DNA of 64,000 bases from Tetrahymena elliotti 4EA (Eukaryota > Ciliophora > Oligohymenophorea > Hymenostomatida > Tetrahymenidae). The notes below the pieces were generated by a model. It was given only the letters and a program-made list of their open reading frames with translations, made no database searches and was not told the origin of the DNA. Of the stretch, positions 30,493 through 44,160 are shown piece by piece. The position numbers and the translations under genes are program-made. The DNA lies in contig JH720343.1 of the NCBI GenBank assembly GCA_000231825.2, forward strand, positions 419,204 through 483,203. Direction: 5' to 3'. Within the stretch, counting starts at the first letter, position 1; the number at the start of each line of letters is the position of its first letter.

Positions 30493-31347
30493 TTAATTCA
30501 TTATATTATTTATTGTACTTATTTCCTTCCTATCAATTTAAGTATTCATTACACTAAAAATAAGTTTAAAAATTTAAGAAAAATAAATTGCATCTTAATA
30601 ATTATTTAGAGTTCTCTTAAAGTTAATTGAAAATTAAAAAAAATTTTGTACTTTTAAGTAGTCTTAATCCTAATAAATTATGAAAAGAAAAAAAATAGAA
30701 ATATTTATTTTAAAAAAAGAAAAATTTTAATGATATTTTATAATAAAAAATAACATGAAAATTAGATGATAGCTTAAAAAAACTTTAAAAGTAAGATAAA
30801 GTGATATAAGAAAATTCTAATTTTTTTTGCTTCATACTTTCTAACTAAGTTTTGATTCAAAATTTAATTTTAAAAAATAAATTTTAGTATTTATTTAGCT
30901 TACAATTGCATTTTAATAAGCTATCCATTGAAAACAATTTTTTAGGGCTAACATGGTAGAAGTAAAGAAATTTATTATAATAAACATCTTTTTTGTATTA
31001 ACTTAAGAATATTTTATTTTTATAATTTTTAATGATATTTGGGTATTTATTTTGCTGAAATTTAATTTAAAAATACAAAATAGAAAATATTTATTTTGCT
31101 TAAATTTGATTAATATTATTTTAATTAGATAGAATAAGATAAGAAGTTATTTATTTATACAATTTTAAGTTAAGCTAGTTGAGGTAGAAGTAAATTATAT
31201 ATTAATGATTTTAGTTTACTCTAATTATTATAAAGAGATCTATATCCCCTTAAATAAATTAATATTTGATTACATGATTAAATATTGATTTCTAAATATT
31301 CAGTTTCTATTTTTTTTAAGATTTAGTTGATAAAAATTTTTTTTAAA
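30493..31347. other. Intergenic between convergent genes
   Basis: This 855-base A/T-rich stretch lies between the ends of two convergent genes. I see no open frame with protein-like composition. Confidence 0.45.
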
Positions 31348-34300
31348 TCAAGAGTTAGGTTAATATTTTATCATTTTTATTTCAGGCAGATCTTCTCCTT
31401 CTTCGCATGTGTATTGAGATATTTCATCCATTTTAGTTACGAAGTAGTTATTCGAATAAGCTTGAGGACTATTATTACCATTTTCTTTTACATGATCTGC
31501 ATTTAGATCAATTTTTTAAATAATAGTTTGATTTGACTAAAGGTAAGTTTCACTGGTATCTCTAATTGCTATTTTGTTAGTTTTACTTTATACAAGATTG
31601 TCATTATTATTAATGCTTATTTGAGATGGAGGAAGAGTTCTTGAGTAAGCAGACCTCCTAGCTTTTTACATAAATTAATCTTTTAAGTCAGACTTAAAGG
31701 AAAATCTTGGTGATTGAGCAGCTTATATACCATTATGTAAATTTTTGAAAGGTGGACTTAGGATTAATTATGGGTAATCTGAATTTTATTTTACATCTGT
31801 TTTACAAAAGCTAGAGTTATGAATAGAAAGTAAAGCTAAGCTTTTTTAAGATGAATTTTTTGTAATTGTATTTACTTTTTCTTTCTTTATATTTAGATTA
31901 TGATGAGAAGTTTTTGTATTTTTGGCTTCATCATCAACATGTAAAACTCTTATATCACTAAAAATTTTAAAAGATACCATATTGTTAAGCTTATCTATAA
32001 ATAATGTATTAGGTCCAATATCTTTAACAATCATTTTTATGACCTATAAATCAATATCTTTAAGTCTTTTATCAGTATCGTTTCTATTCAAACACAAGTC
32101 TAATTCTTGATTTAGATTTATATTCTAATTTTAATTTTATGGAGTAGCTTCATAATTTTACTCTGTTACTTTTTCAATTTGCTCATGTGGTCCGTATTTG
32201 AAAATAAATTCAATACCATTAAATAAATTTTCTTTGAAAAATCTAATAACGAGCTGCAGATTTTCTTGAAAAGAAAGTGAAATAAGAACTTGTAGAATTC
32301 TTTTATAATCATTGTAAATAACAAATTCCTACTCACAACCTTAGTTTGTTTAGTAAAACTAATTAATTTCGCTTTTTGTATCTTCACCAAACTCAGAAAA
32401 TACAATATCAATAGAGGGAGAGACAATTTGTAGTTCATTTAACAAAGTTTTAAGAGGAAACTCTGTTAAATTCAATTTTAATTGATTTTTATTTTAAGAA
32501 TTCTGCTACTAACCTTTGTATGAAGATTCATCTGCATTTAATATTTGCTACTGCTACTACTTTTCAAGTAGCTTTTTTCTCTCCCTAAGGTATATATAAT
32601 CAAAAAGATTAAAAGTTTAGTTTAGAAGTAAGAGACTAATCTATTTAGTCTGCTTTACGATATAATTATCTGTATGATCTTTAAACAAAACAACTAGGGA
32701 ACTTATTTTTTATCTCACCTAAATTAGATTAAATATAAATTAAAATAATTTAATGAAATATATTCATTTTGATTAAATAACTTAGACTTGCAATGACTAA
32801 TCTCAAACAAAAAATAACTTAGAATTATGCTAACTAAAAAAAAATAAAAAATCATTCAGCTTTGGAAAAAAATATTTTTTTTTAAGAATTTAAACAAATA
32901 AAATTAAATAAGAAAATGGGGAAATATTTAGAAAGGTGAAGATTTGAGATAATTAATTATTGGCTATTTACTGATTATTTTTCATTTAAAAATTAGTAAT
33001 TAAAAATAGATTATTAATTTCAAAAAATTGTGGTTATTTTTTCAATTCATTTATTAATTGATCTGTTCATCAATAAACTCTTTTCCATATGTTAAGTTTT
33101 TTATGTTTTAAATAATAGAAATTTTAATATTTTTACTTAATTTAAAGCAGATATAACTAATTGTTTTTATTTTTTTTTCTTAAGCTTGACTTCTATTAAG
33201 TCATCTTGGACAGTTTCATCCTCAAAAAATATAGCTATAGATGGTTCTTTGTAAAAATCAATAAGCTGTAAATGAATTTTAAATGATTTTGAATATGTTT
33301 AGTCATCTTGTCTTTTATAGTAATATCCAAAAAGGTTTTCATTATTTAGAAGGGTACTTTCAAAGGTGTTAACTTAATCTAATTTATCAAATCTATCTAC
33401 TCCATGGAGGAAATTATTCAAATTACTTTATTAAGTTTACTTTTTCTTAAAACAGTTTAGTTAATTGAAGCAACCATTCTTTTTGTACTAGCTAAATTCT
33501 TAATTAAGTTTAACATATTTAGTTATTAAGTATTCTTTTAAATTCGCCTCTTTTTATGGTATTGTGTTTGCATTTTCTAAATATGAGCGGGATTTTCTTC
33601 TTTGTTAGACTCTGATTCTTTTTAGAAATTCAGAAAATCCTTCTTAGTCATCCTGATCTAATTTAAAACGCTTTTTTGCCACCTTGTTACAATCTATTTA
33701 TATATTTTTTAACATATTTAATGAACTATTTTTTTCAAATGTTCTTTTTGTTACTCTCAATTTTTTTCATTCAATAAATATTATTAAATAAAATGCATAA
33801 ATTTTAATACATTTAACAATATTTATCAAACAATTTTAATCAAAAATATTTGTTTTTTACCTTATAAAACTAATCTGCATGTAACTTTATCATATTGAGT
33901 AAGGAATATATTTGAGGGAAAGTCTAATTACAATATTTCTTTAAAGTAGCTTTTGTGAAGATAAGATTTCCTTTTAAAAAAGGCATAAGCATAATTTTAA
34001 GAGACCACTAATATGACAAAGGCTATACCAATATATGTGAATGAAGGTGCTTTGCTGATGTATAAGTATATAGTCATATAGGAGCATATTAAAGTGAACA
34101 AATTAATCAGAAAATTATTTCCTCTTTACACAACAAATAGTATAATAGCAAACTATTTAATATTTATATATAAGAAAATGAATAAAAGTAGATTTATTTA
34201 TTATCCCTCTTTGAATAAAGAATATAAAAAATATTGAGAGTAGATAACATATTTAAGCCTTTTGAATAATTTTATTAACTAATTTACCTATCCTAAAAAG

Positions 34301-34698
34301 AAATAAACAACCTTTTCTTTTTCTTCACTCAAGTTTTTTTCAATCACATCAGTTGTAAGAAAGAATGCAAGAATATTCACAAAACCATCAACAAAATCGC
34401 TCTTATCTTTAAAAAATTTACATGCAATACAGCTAATACAAAATAGAATAGGTATGAAATAAATTTTAAAATCAGGATTTCCTTTCGAAATTAACACCAA
34501 AGCAAATACAATAGAAAAGATAGTAAGCATAATCAAATAAACCTATTTCTTTAAAGAAATTAATCTAAAATTGATATGATATTTTAATAATCATTATTAT
34601 TTAAATGTTTTTACTTCATAGCAAGAGTCTATCACATACTCCTTTTACCTCTTCTAATTTTTAAAACGAAGGGAGAATAGATTTATTTTGTTTATCAT
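31348..34698 (-). CDS. Multi-pass membrane receptor resembling a degenerate histidine kinase
   Basis: Five exons (34698-34649, 34564-34288, 34152-33861, 33753-33137, 32718-31348) encode about 868 residues; phases agree and the gene ends on TGA. The first 210 residues hold about six hydrophobic segments, for example VYLIMLTIFSIVFALVLIS, IYFIPILFCISCIACKFF and YIGIAFVILVVSQNYAYAF. A soluble part follows. SKSFKIHLQLIDFYKEPSIA and IFFEDET resemble the end of a PAS-like sensor module, and SLVVLFKDHTDNYIVKQ resembles the segment that normally leads into a histidine-kinase dimerisation helix. That helix lacks a recognisable H-box. The ATPase-like part keeps a shadow of the N-box (NDYKRILQVLISLSF) without the catalytic Asn, and no good G-boxes. 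The C-terminal 250 residues are Ser/Asn-rich, and I see no receiver domain. It is probably a pseudokinase receptor. The 418-nt intron is long for this window. Confidence 0.78.
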
Positions 34699-35495
34699 AT
34701 TTAAGGTAGGAGATCTGCTTAGCAATATTAGAAATTTTAGAAAGCAAAGGGAAGTAATTTAGAGGCAGAAAAACTCCTTCTTTTATTATTAATTCTATCA
34801 ATATTATATGAATTTATCTAATATCTATAAACAATCCTAATTGGTTTATTAATTATATTAAAATATACCTTAAATTAATTAATCAATCAATAGATTTTAA
34901 CTAAAATAAATTAATTCTTACTATTTACTAATAAATACATTTTTAACTTATAAAAATACCCAATATACTTCTCGACCTTATCAATATTTTTACAAATTGA
35001 TAATTTAATAAATACACTTTGATCCAAATATTATTTATTCTACTAATTACAGATCTACAGACAAAATTTGTATTTTTAGATAATATCATAAATCACCTCT
35101 TATACTTTTTTAACAGATAGAAAAAAAAGAGTGAGTGACATTATTTTTTTATTTTTCAACTGAATTTTCAAATAAAAAATTATATTTTTTTGCTTGTTTT
35201 TGATGAATTTTTAAATGTAAAAGTGTTAGCAAAAAAAATTAGCATTATTAATGATTTGATTGATGATTTTGGAGTGTAGAAAAGTAATGAATAAATCTAG
35301 CACAGTTTAACAAAAATTTTTAAATCAGCAAATTTAATTATTTTTTTTTATTTGTTAAATTTTTTATATAGTCAAAAAGTATCTGCTGGATTACTTTGAT
35401 TTATAATATAGCTTAAAAAACGGGAGAATATATTTCAAAGAGACTCATAACATTTCTTTTTTAAGCTTAAAAAGAGATCATAATAAAAAGTTGTC
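34699..35495. promoter_or_regulatory. Divergent intergenic region
   Basis: About 800 bases of A/T-rich DNA between divergent genes, so both promoters should lie here. I see no coding sequence. Confidence 0.4.
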
Positions 35496-37609
35496 ATGTT
35501 TAGATAGGAAGTTAGCAAGCAGAAGCAGAAGTCATTTGACTTCTAAAGCCCTTAGAATCATCCATCTAATAGTTTGATTTCTTTTATGAATAGGACTTAA
35601 AAAGTGAGTAGAGTTCATACAGATAATAGCGATGGAAAAGGATTTCAAGACTAAGCAAAATTAACTCAAAGCAAGAATAGTAGCGAATTGCATATTACAA
35701 GATTTAAATCAAAAAGTGTTTATCAACCAATAAATTTAAATTGTACTCCAGATACTCCAAATGAATTATTAGATTCTATAAATATCCATAATGCAAAATA
35801 TGCTCCATCCAAGTTTAAATTATCAGCAAATTAGTTATTTAATCAATTAGATAGTAATATAGTATAAGACCTTTAATGTTTTAAATGCAAAAATATTTCT
35901 GATGAAATTAAGGAGTGTGTTGGATGTGGACATTTATTTTGTAAAGATTGTGTTAGTTCATCTGATAATGCATGTTATGATGAAGAATGCAGCTTCACTT
36001 TTGATAATTAGTAAGACAAAAGAAATTTACGTTGGGATTTAAGAGAACCAAGTAAAATTATTTAAAAGAAAATAAATCAACTACAATTTAAGTGCTTGAA
36101 TTAATAACTTGGTTGCGATGCTATTCTAGACATAAAAAGTTATCCTGATCACGTTGATCATAGCTGTGAGTATATGATTATTGAATGCCCTAATTAAAGC
36201 AAAGAATGTTAAAGCTTTTCATCATCACCATCTAAGTAAGCATGCTTGTATTTTGGACCTAAAAAATATATGAAAGAGCATCTGTAAATATGTAACTTAA
36301 AGTAGATTAATGGCAGAGAGTAAAGTAAATAAAATTCTAGTGATGATAGATCACTAGATTTGAAGAGAATTTAAGTGGATGATATTAATACTTTTTTGCA
36401 TTCATCTTAAGAAGATTCAAATATTTTTGAAAAAACAAATCTTTAGAATTAAAATTCTTAATTCACGTCAAAAATAATTAGTTTAGGTGATGAATATGTC
36501 TAGTCTTAAATGGATGAAATAATAGATCTCAACAAGAAAATAAGCAATCAATCTTAATTAATCGTTAAATAAAATGAATAGATAGATAAATATTAAGAAG
36601 AAAACAGGAAGTTGAAAGAACAATTTGAAAAGTATTAAAAAGAAACTGATTTAAGAATTTCTAAATTGTAAGCTTCAAGCACACAAGTCATGCTTGAAAT
36701 GTAATCAATGAAAAAAATGTATAGCGAAAAGATATCTGAGTTATTTTCATCAGTAATTTGTTTGTTAGTTAAATATTTCATTTTAATAAAAATAAATAAA
36801 AGATAAAAGAAATTAAAGGAGAAAATCTAGAGAAATCATTACTTAAAAGCTAATCAGGAGGGGTATATACTAAATTTAGTCATAATTCTATCAATAATAG
36901 CTTTATGAATCAAACTATAGTCTCGTAGTAACTTAGTGAAAGAAGCGAACCACTTGCAAAATATTATTCTTCTAACTAAATTCAAATTTAGTAAGAATAG
37001 TTAAAATAGTCTAATGATAAAAAATACTAAAACTTGAGTACAGACTTAAAGCCTTCATAAAACTTAACTCCTACTAGATCAGGCTCACTATTTACAGCTA
37101 AATTGGAAGAAATAAAAACTTTAAATGGTGAAGGTTCTATAAGAAATAAAAAAAATTCAATACAAAATGGTCCAAGCTTTTTTGATACTTATGAAACATA
37201 GTAGTCATTTTAAAATAAAATAAATAATTTAGAAAATACATCTAATGGAACTTAAAGTTACTCTTGTAAATAATGTTTTTCTAAGCTCATCTACTCCCCA
37301 AAACAGTATCTTAACGTTTGCTCTAGCTGCTTTAAAAATTAATATGGAAATTATTATTGTTCAAACTGTTCAAGCCGTTTTTATTGCATAGATTGCTGTC
37401 CTCTCTACATTAAAAGAGGGTTCTGTCCTAATAATCATGCTCTTGTTTTATAATCTGAAAATAGCAAATCCTCAGATGGTTTTATTCATAAATGTAATAT
37501 TTGCTCAAAAATAATTGTAGAAAAAGTACAAAGTAAACTATATTCATGCCAATCATGCGATTTTGATATGTGTTCAGGTTGCATGAATATGAAATATGTT
37601 AATTCTTGA
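35496..37609 (+). CDS. RING, TRAF-like zinc finger, coiled-coil and DC1-like protein
   Basis: Two exons (35496-36752 and 36803-37609, 50-nt intron) encode about 687 residues ending on TGA. After a polar N-terminus, a RING finger begins near residue 129 (CFKCKNISDEIKECVGCGHL then FCKDC and CYDEEC). TRAF-type Cys/His sequence follows (FKCLNQQLGCDAILDIKSYP, DHSCEYMIIECPN, EHLQICNL). A Lys/Glu/Gln-rich coiled coil occupies about 330-420. After a Ser-rich linker come two Cys-rich modules: YSCKQCFSKLIYS...CSSC...YCSNC...CIDCC, and HKCNICSKIIVEK...YSCQSCDFDMCSGC, the latter like DC1/C1-type domains. RING plus TRAF finger plus coiled coil is the layout of TRAF-like E3 ligases; replacement of the MATH domain by DC1-like fingers is uncommon. 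The intron falls between the coiled coil and the Ser-rich linker. Confidence 0.88.
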
Positions 37610-38883
37610 TCGTAAAATACTAATAAAGAGGTTAGATAATATTTTCTAATCTTAATACTAATATCATTTACATATAAAAAAATAATTTATTGATTTTAAA
37701 TATTTTCTATTCATATCTTTAAAGTAAGTAGTTTATCTTTATGTTGATTTTAAAAATAAAATCAAAAAAATCATCTAGTTAGATTAATATTTATTAAATA
37801 AAAGATTGAAAAATAATTTTAATTCATTAAAAAATTTTTTTTTTAGATTTCTAATTTTCATATCCAAAATTCTAACTCTTATTTAAATTGACAAAATTTT
37901 TTATTTTTTAAATTTAAAAAGAATTCTGATATAAAATTTTAATTTAGATCTTTCTTATTAATCCAGAAGATAAAATTTTTTTCATTTTAAATTGTAGAAA
38001 TGAAAAATTTCACTTTTCATTAAAAAAAATTTATTGAAAAGTCAATATGGAACTTACTGACTGTAAACCAATGCCTACTTTATTTAAAGATAATAAGAGG
38101 GGCTAATAATATTTGATTTTAAAAATCACTGTTTTTATAGTAATAGAATTCTAATTAATACAATGTTTAATTAAAGAATGTTAAAAAAATAATTTTAATG
38201 TAGTAATGTAAAATTTATTAAAAACTAAAAAATGAATAGAGTTACTAAATATTAAATGTTTAATATATCTTACTATTTCCTTAATAGAAAATAAAATACT
38301 TTCGATTATTAAATTTTTTTTAAATTCCATGAATTTTTTACAAAAACTTAAAGATAAAATACATCTAACCCTTAAGTAAAATAAATATTACACTTATTAT
38401 TCAAATAATCAGTTTATTATTGTTAAATAACTTTTAAAATTCTTTCTTGATTGAAGTAATTTATTCAAAAATAAAAAAAACCAAACAAAACAGTAAGGTA
38501 GTAAGGTGGTAAGGATGCTTTTAGAATTAAATTCAGTAATTTTTAAATTTGAAATAATTTTTTAGGATTTTTACCTTTTGTTTTTGAATAAAATTGGAAA
38601 AAAATATTTTTGAATAATATATTATCTACTAAAATTATTTATTTAGTTTTTTGTAGATATTTAAAATTGAGAAAATAAAATTTTAAGGAATATTTTTGAC
38701 ATTTCTTTTAAAGATTATCAACAAAAATGATGATATGAATTTTATATAGATAACTAGAGTTATTTAATACAAAGATTTTTAGTATAATTTGCTAATCAAG
38801 TTAAAATAATAGTGATTTCTTCCAAATTCTTATATATTTAATCAATTTTTAATATAGAGTTTTGCTTATAGTTTATTTATGAA
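37610..38883. other. Intergenic between convergent genes
   Basis: About 1.27 kb of A/T-rich DNA with no supported gene. A small tandem GTAAGGTAGTAAGGTGGTAAGG tract lies near 38492-38514; otherwise I see only homopolymers. Confidence 0.45.
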
Positions 38884-40494
38884 TCAGTGGTGATTCATAC
38901 TCTAAATTTATTCATAAGAATTTTCGACATCCATCTATGTGTCGTTTACTTCTGGAGAAAGTTTAGACTAAACAGTAAAATCTATTTGAATAATTTTTGT
39001 TATTAAATAATTAATTAGTTAATTTAGTTAAAAAATTACTATCATATTAATTAAAGTTTCCTGAGTGAACAGAGTTGCTGTTGTCAACAGAATAAATTGG
39101 CATTTCTTTGAATTCATAATCTATGTATTTTAAATCAATATCTGTCTCCAAATTTGGAACAAAGGGAGGATTGATTTTTCTCTATTCAAGTTAATCCCAT
39201 CTTAAGTCCTTAAACCAAGGATGGTCTATTATTTCTTTAGCTCCATCAATAGTTCCCAAACGTTTGTTAGGATCTTTTTCTAATAAGCCATACAAAAGAT
39301 TCTTTAAATCTCCTTGAATTCTTGGAAGATTTTTAGGAGGTAACTCCTTAATGTGATGGAACATTTCCTTTCTATTTTCATTGTAAAAAGGAGGGAGACC
39401 AGTCATCATTTCCCAAATAATATTTCCCAAAGTCCACCAATCAACAGGCTTTCCATGCCCTTTTTATTCTAATATTTCAGGAGCAAGATATTCTGGAGTA
39501 CCACATAAAGAAGTAGCTTCTGTATTATTCTTAACATCCATTTTGGATAAACCAAAGTCAGTTAATTTGATATAACCATCTTTATCAATAAGAACATTTT
39601 CAGGTTTCAAACTATAACAAAAACAAATGATTTAATAAAAATAATTAATTAAATATAAAATTACTCTCTGTATATTATATTGTGGCTATGAAGATACTCA
39701 ATAGCTTTAACCAACTAGGCAGCATAAAATTTGGTTCTAAATTTATCATAAAGTAAATTAATATTGGATTTATTAATATTAAAAAACTATTATCATAAAA
39801 GTTTAATTTCTAATTTTGTTCATTCTTTTAGCAAAGAATTAAATGTTTGCATTCATTTAAAGAATTAATAAGTGATTTTTGCATTGATTATATTGAATTG
39901 AGTTTAATTTTTTGCTAGCAAGATAAATATTTTGTTTTATTAGAAGGTAAGCAATAATTCATTACTGTTATTCATTGAGATATCTCTTAGATGAAAGAAG
40001 GGAATAGAGTTCACCACCACCGCAATATTCAAGAACAAAGAAAAGCTTTTGTTCATCTTAAAAGGCATACTTCATTTTAACAATATATTAATTGTTAACA
40101 GTTTACTTTTTTTACAAAAAATAAAATTATAAAATGTATTGAAGAAAATTGAATTTTATTGTGCATAAAAATTTTAGATTTTATTTTATGATTGACTTAA
40201 ATTTACCAGAATATTTCTTTCAGTAATGACATGCTCTTTTTAATTCTTAGCTTCAATCAATGATTTTTTAATAGCTTTTAAAGCATAAACTTGATTATCA
40301 TCTTTCTTTCTGACTAAAGAGACTTTAGCATAAGAACCTTTCCCAATAATACTCAAAAGATAAAATGAATCCATAGAAATGGGCTTTTTCTTGTTTTCAG
40401 AAGATTATGTTTTTTCAACAAAGTTGATGCATCTGAAATACTCTTGATCAATTGATGATAATCCTTGGAAATTAATATTTTGCAAATTGTTCAT
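38884..40494 (-). CDS. AGC-family serine/threonine kinase
   Basis: Five exons (40494-40207, 40105-39966, 39736-39665, 39611-39040, 38981-38884) give 389 residues. A 45-residue N-terminus precedes the kinase domain: glycine loop [16 protein letters not shown], lysine in [35 protein letters not shown], catalytic loop IIYRDLKPENVL, DFGLSKM, activation segment [17 protein letters not shown], and [21 protein letters not shown]. The motif [16 protein letters not shown] and the late NFTVQ suit an AGC C-terminal tail, although a clear FxxF hydrophobic motif is not seen. All catalytic residues are present, so it should be active. It is closest in style to S6K/SGK/AKT-type kinases and has no PH domain. 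The last intron (38982-39039) falls inside the tail; without it the frame would end at a different TGA with a less kinase-like end. Confidence 0.93.
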
Positions 40495-42151
40495 TTTATG
40501 AAATATTTGATAATTAACAAATCTTTTTCTAAAAATTAATATAAGTTTTTCTATCAAAATTAATTATTTTTTGATAACTTAATTAGATTGTTTGTTTAAG
40601 AATCAAAAAAAGGAAGAGGTAAATTATATATTTAATCTAATTCCATTAATTTTTATAATTCTATTTAGTGTATTGTTTTCTATTCTTTTTTAAAAATTTT
40701 CTTTATAAAATATATATCTTCATTAATCTGCTTGTTTTATCTTTATCATAAATAAATATTTTAGCCTACTAAAGCAGCCTAGTTTATCTGTGATTATGTA
40801 AATTTAATTAATACTTACCTCTTCACAGATTTATAATTTAAATCAACATTAATTGACTAATCCATTTATAGAATGAGATAAAATTCTTTTTAAAACCTCA
40901 AACTCAAAAATAAATGGACGATTTAATTATTTTTTTTTAATTATCAAAATCAATAATTTCTTAGAAACAAACAAAAATTTTTAGTTTGTTTTGTTAAGAT
41001 TGCAATTATCTTTTTACTTGTCATCTTTAACAAATTAATAGAAAGTAAACAATAATTATTTTAGTTTAAATATCCTTAAAGCTAAATGGTGAATTGGAAT
41101 CACTTAGATAATAAAATAATAAAAAAGTACTACTTTTTACATTTAAATAATCATCTACCTTATTATTTTTTACTGTAATTTCTCAAATAATACCTCTAAT
41201 AGCTATTCCATTAGTTTAAAATTCATTGATCAGAAAATAACTTGGAAAATTATCTTTTTTGAAGGTAAATATATGTACTCGAATAGAAAAATTACATTAT
41301 AAAGTATGATAAAATTTTCTTTATCAAATTTTTATTATCATTGTCATGAGTTACAATTACAGTATTATATTATTTCTATATTTAGTCTTCATAACAGTGT
41401 TATAAGAGTGTTATGTTACAAATTTTCTTAAATAAAATGCCTTTAGGTCAAAATTTTTTTATGTATGAAAAACTTTGTAATTTGAAACAGGACGCACTTT
41501 CAAAAATATTTACAATCCAAATATTTAACTTAAATGCACATTTTTATTTCTATTAACCAAGCAGTTTAGAGATTTTTCAATTTTCCCCTGATTCTTATTT
41601 TTCAAATAAAAATATTCTATTATGGTGTTAACTATTTATATTATTCGAACTTATTGCATAAGAAAATGTTTTAAAACATATGGTTTATTACCTTTTCAGT
41701 ACTTAGCCCTATGTTTAATAATACATTTTTATAGTTAATCAGTTTAAATTTCTTTTATTTTAAATTTTTGTCTGAAAATAAACAATAAAAACAAAATTTT
41801 CTTTTTAAACAGAAACAATTATCTACAAATGAAAATGTTTACTTAATTACTTTACTATTTTTTAAAACAGTCTTGCATGTTTTTTAAACAGATTATCGAA
41901 ATGGTAGTTTTATCTTTTACTTGTAAGCATACTCTGTTCAGATTATTTAAAATAATTTTGTAAGCATAAAGATATTAAAATGAGATAAATTATGTAAAGA
42001 AGGGTTTTATTACAATAAAAATATAAGAATTAAATTGAGACAAACTGAGAAAATAAATGTGTGAAGATGGCTTTGAATGACTAAGTGAATCCGAAAGAAT
42101 CTTACTTTGCTTAAATAAGGTTACTTACTATAAAAGTAAAATAAAATACAT
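40495..42151. other. Intergenic between tandem minus-strand genes
   Basis: Mostly A/T with no gene I can support. A 70-base minus-strand patch at about 42060-42130, downstream of the DENND6 stop, reads as protein-like (SKILSDSLSHSKPSSH) but is short and has no start or partner exon, so I leave it uncalled. The kinase promoter should lie just above 40494. Confidence 0.4.
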
Positions 42152-44160
42152 TCAATTTTTGAGTAGTGTTTTTGTAAAATAAATATTCTTTTTTTGTTTA
42201 ATATAGTTTAAAAAATTAGCTGAGATAAGAAATTTTTCATATAATTAAATGATCTTTGATTTTTTCTCAAAAAAATCTTAGAAGGCAAATTTCTTGGTCT
42301 CTAAACTCTTAAAAAACTCCTTTTAATCAAATATTTTTATATCCTATTTAACAAATTTAAATATTTTAAATATTATTGAAAATATTAAAAAACTACATTT
42401 TTTTGGTTTTCAAAGTAATCTTCAAATGTTTATATAAATTGCTAAGTAAGGTTTCTAAAATTTTTTCTTATAAGAGAGTTATTTATTGCATCTGTTTCTA
42501 CAGAATCAATAGGCAGAAGCATCTTGTCAATGTTTTTGTCATAATTTATTAAAATTTTATAATTTTTCTAATTGATTCTACATTATAATTTTAAATAAGT
42601 AACTATTTTTATTAGTGTTTATTTTAATTATTACTCAAACGGAAATATTTTTTCTGATGAGACTTTGCTGCTATCTGAGTTGTTTTTTCCATATTGTGAG
42701 TCAAATCTCAAAACAACAGGGAAATCAGGTAAAGTCTTGTAAATATTTAAAAAAAAATGAATTTATTGCTTGTTTTTCTATCTGAATTTACTTTTAAGAA
42801 AAAGGGATTAGTTATGCCTATAATAACATTTCTTGTCATTTTTCTATCACATTCATCCTTTATATTTTTATATTCTAAATCGTAAATTGTAAAGTAAGGT
42901 CTGTAATCACCAACATATTCTAATGGAGAGATTAATGATATAGCTCCAAATACTAGCTCTGAACATTCCTCTGGAGAGTCAGCCATGATAAGTAAGGGTT
43001 AATTAGTTAAAACAATTTCCCATATTTTCCATAAATTATGGATCCTGTTTTTTTTGACTACCTTGAAAATGTTAAATTCCTAAAAAAAACCTTTTTCTTA
43101 ACAATCATGGCTGCTCAACATAGATTACATTCCATTTTATTAGCTACCAACATGAAGAATGTTTAAATCTTAAAAGGACTTTACTTTTTAATTTTTTTTT
43201 TCTTCTGAGTGAGTTGAGGAGAGGTTAATTTACTAATTAAGTTCATTATCATTTTATAAATGAATAGAATCTTATTTTTCTACTGATAAATTAGCTTATT
43301 TGCTTTCTATTGATTCTCTTGGGCTTCCGTTATTCTATGTCATTATATTTGCCATTTAATTTGAAAACTATTTTAATGATGAGAGCTTTCTTGTTACTTA
43401 GACGTGGTAAGGAATTTCTAGCTAGAATAATTTTTAGTAAATAAGCAAAAATAGAGAAATTAGATAGTTAATAAACAAATAATCTACATCAATAAAATTG
43501 CCTAAAAAGAGTAATGAATATGCCTTATTATTTTCTGGTTGGTTCCATTCTGATATATCCATCAAGGCTTACTATTTATTTTCATCAATAATATTTCACT
43601 GATCAATATTCAACAAAAATATTAAATGAATTATCTCAATAAGGCTAAAGTTATGAATGTTTAGTCCAAATAAATTTGCCTTAATAAAGAGTAAATGTTT
43701 CTTCTATTAATAGTATTACTTTTATTATGACATCTAAATTCTCAGGATTGTTAAAAGTGTGCTTTCCAACAATTTCTGATATCTAATTAAAGAATCTAAT
43801 GAAGGGGTAGTTTGTGAAAATAACTACACTTTATTGCTTATATCCTCTAGAAATACCACTATCTCTCTTCTACTAAAAGTATGTAAACCCAAAACAAAAT
43901 CTATTCTCAATATCCTTTACTTATCTTTTAACTCTAAATATATATTGAGAAGAACCTTCTGCTTTTGTAAAAGAGTTTGAATCAGGAAAACTCATATGGC
44001 TAATAGCTTTTTATTCATTTTAATTTAAGCAATCCTAAGGGTATAAGTGCTTCACAACTTAACCCAGATCGACATCAAATTCAACAATTGCAATTCCTAC
44101 TATCCATTCAGTAATCCTTTCATAATTTATGTACTATAAATTATTTTCGCCATCATCCAT
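42152..44160 (-). CDS. DENND6: DENND6 (FAM116) DENN-domain Rab exchange factor
   Basis: Five exons (44160-43720, 43571-43488, 43421-42792, 42735-42397, 42343-42152) encode 561 residues, each exon a whole number of codons. DENND6 proteins act as exchange factors for endosomal Rabs such as Rab14. The uDENN part shows WIVGIAIVEFDVDLGQVVKH then LYPQ and MSFPDSNSF, followed by FTYFQQKRDSGISRGYKQQS and VVIFTNYPF, all characteristic of this family. A charged, family-variable loop encoded by the third exon precedes the cDENN core: NLWKIWEIVLTNQPLLIMAD, then GAISLISPLEYVGDYRPYFT, IYDLEYK and VIIGITNPFFLKTLPDFPVV. The C-terminal helical dDENN-like region ends in KKNIYFTKTLLKN before TGA. Its length is close to animal DENND6 (about 600). 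Confidence 0.93.

Noticed and set aside
31922..32110. Plus-strand frame inside the receptor gene
   Set aside because: The minus strand carries the longer in-phase multi-exon model, and this frame has no partner exons.
42060..42130. Protein-like minus-strand patch downstream of DENND6
   Set aside because: About 23 codons with no start, no matching exon and beyond the DENND6 stop.
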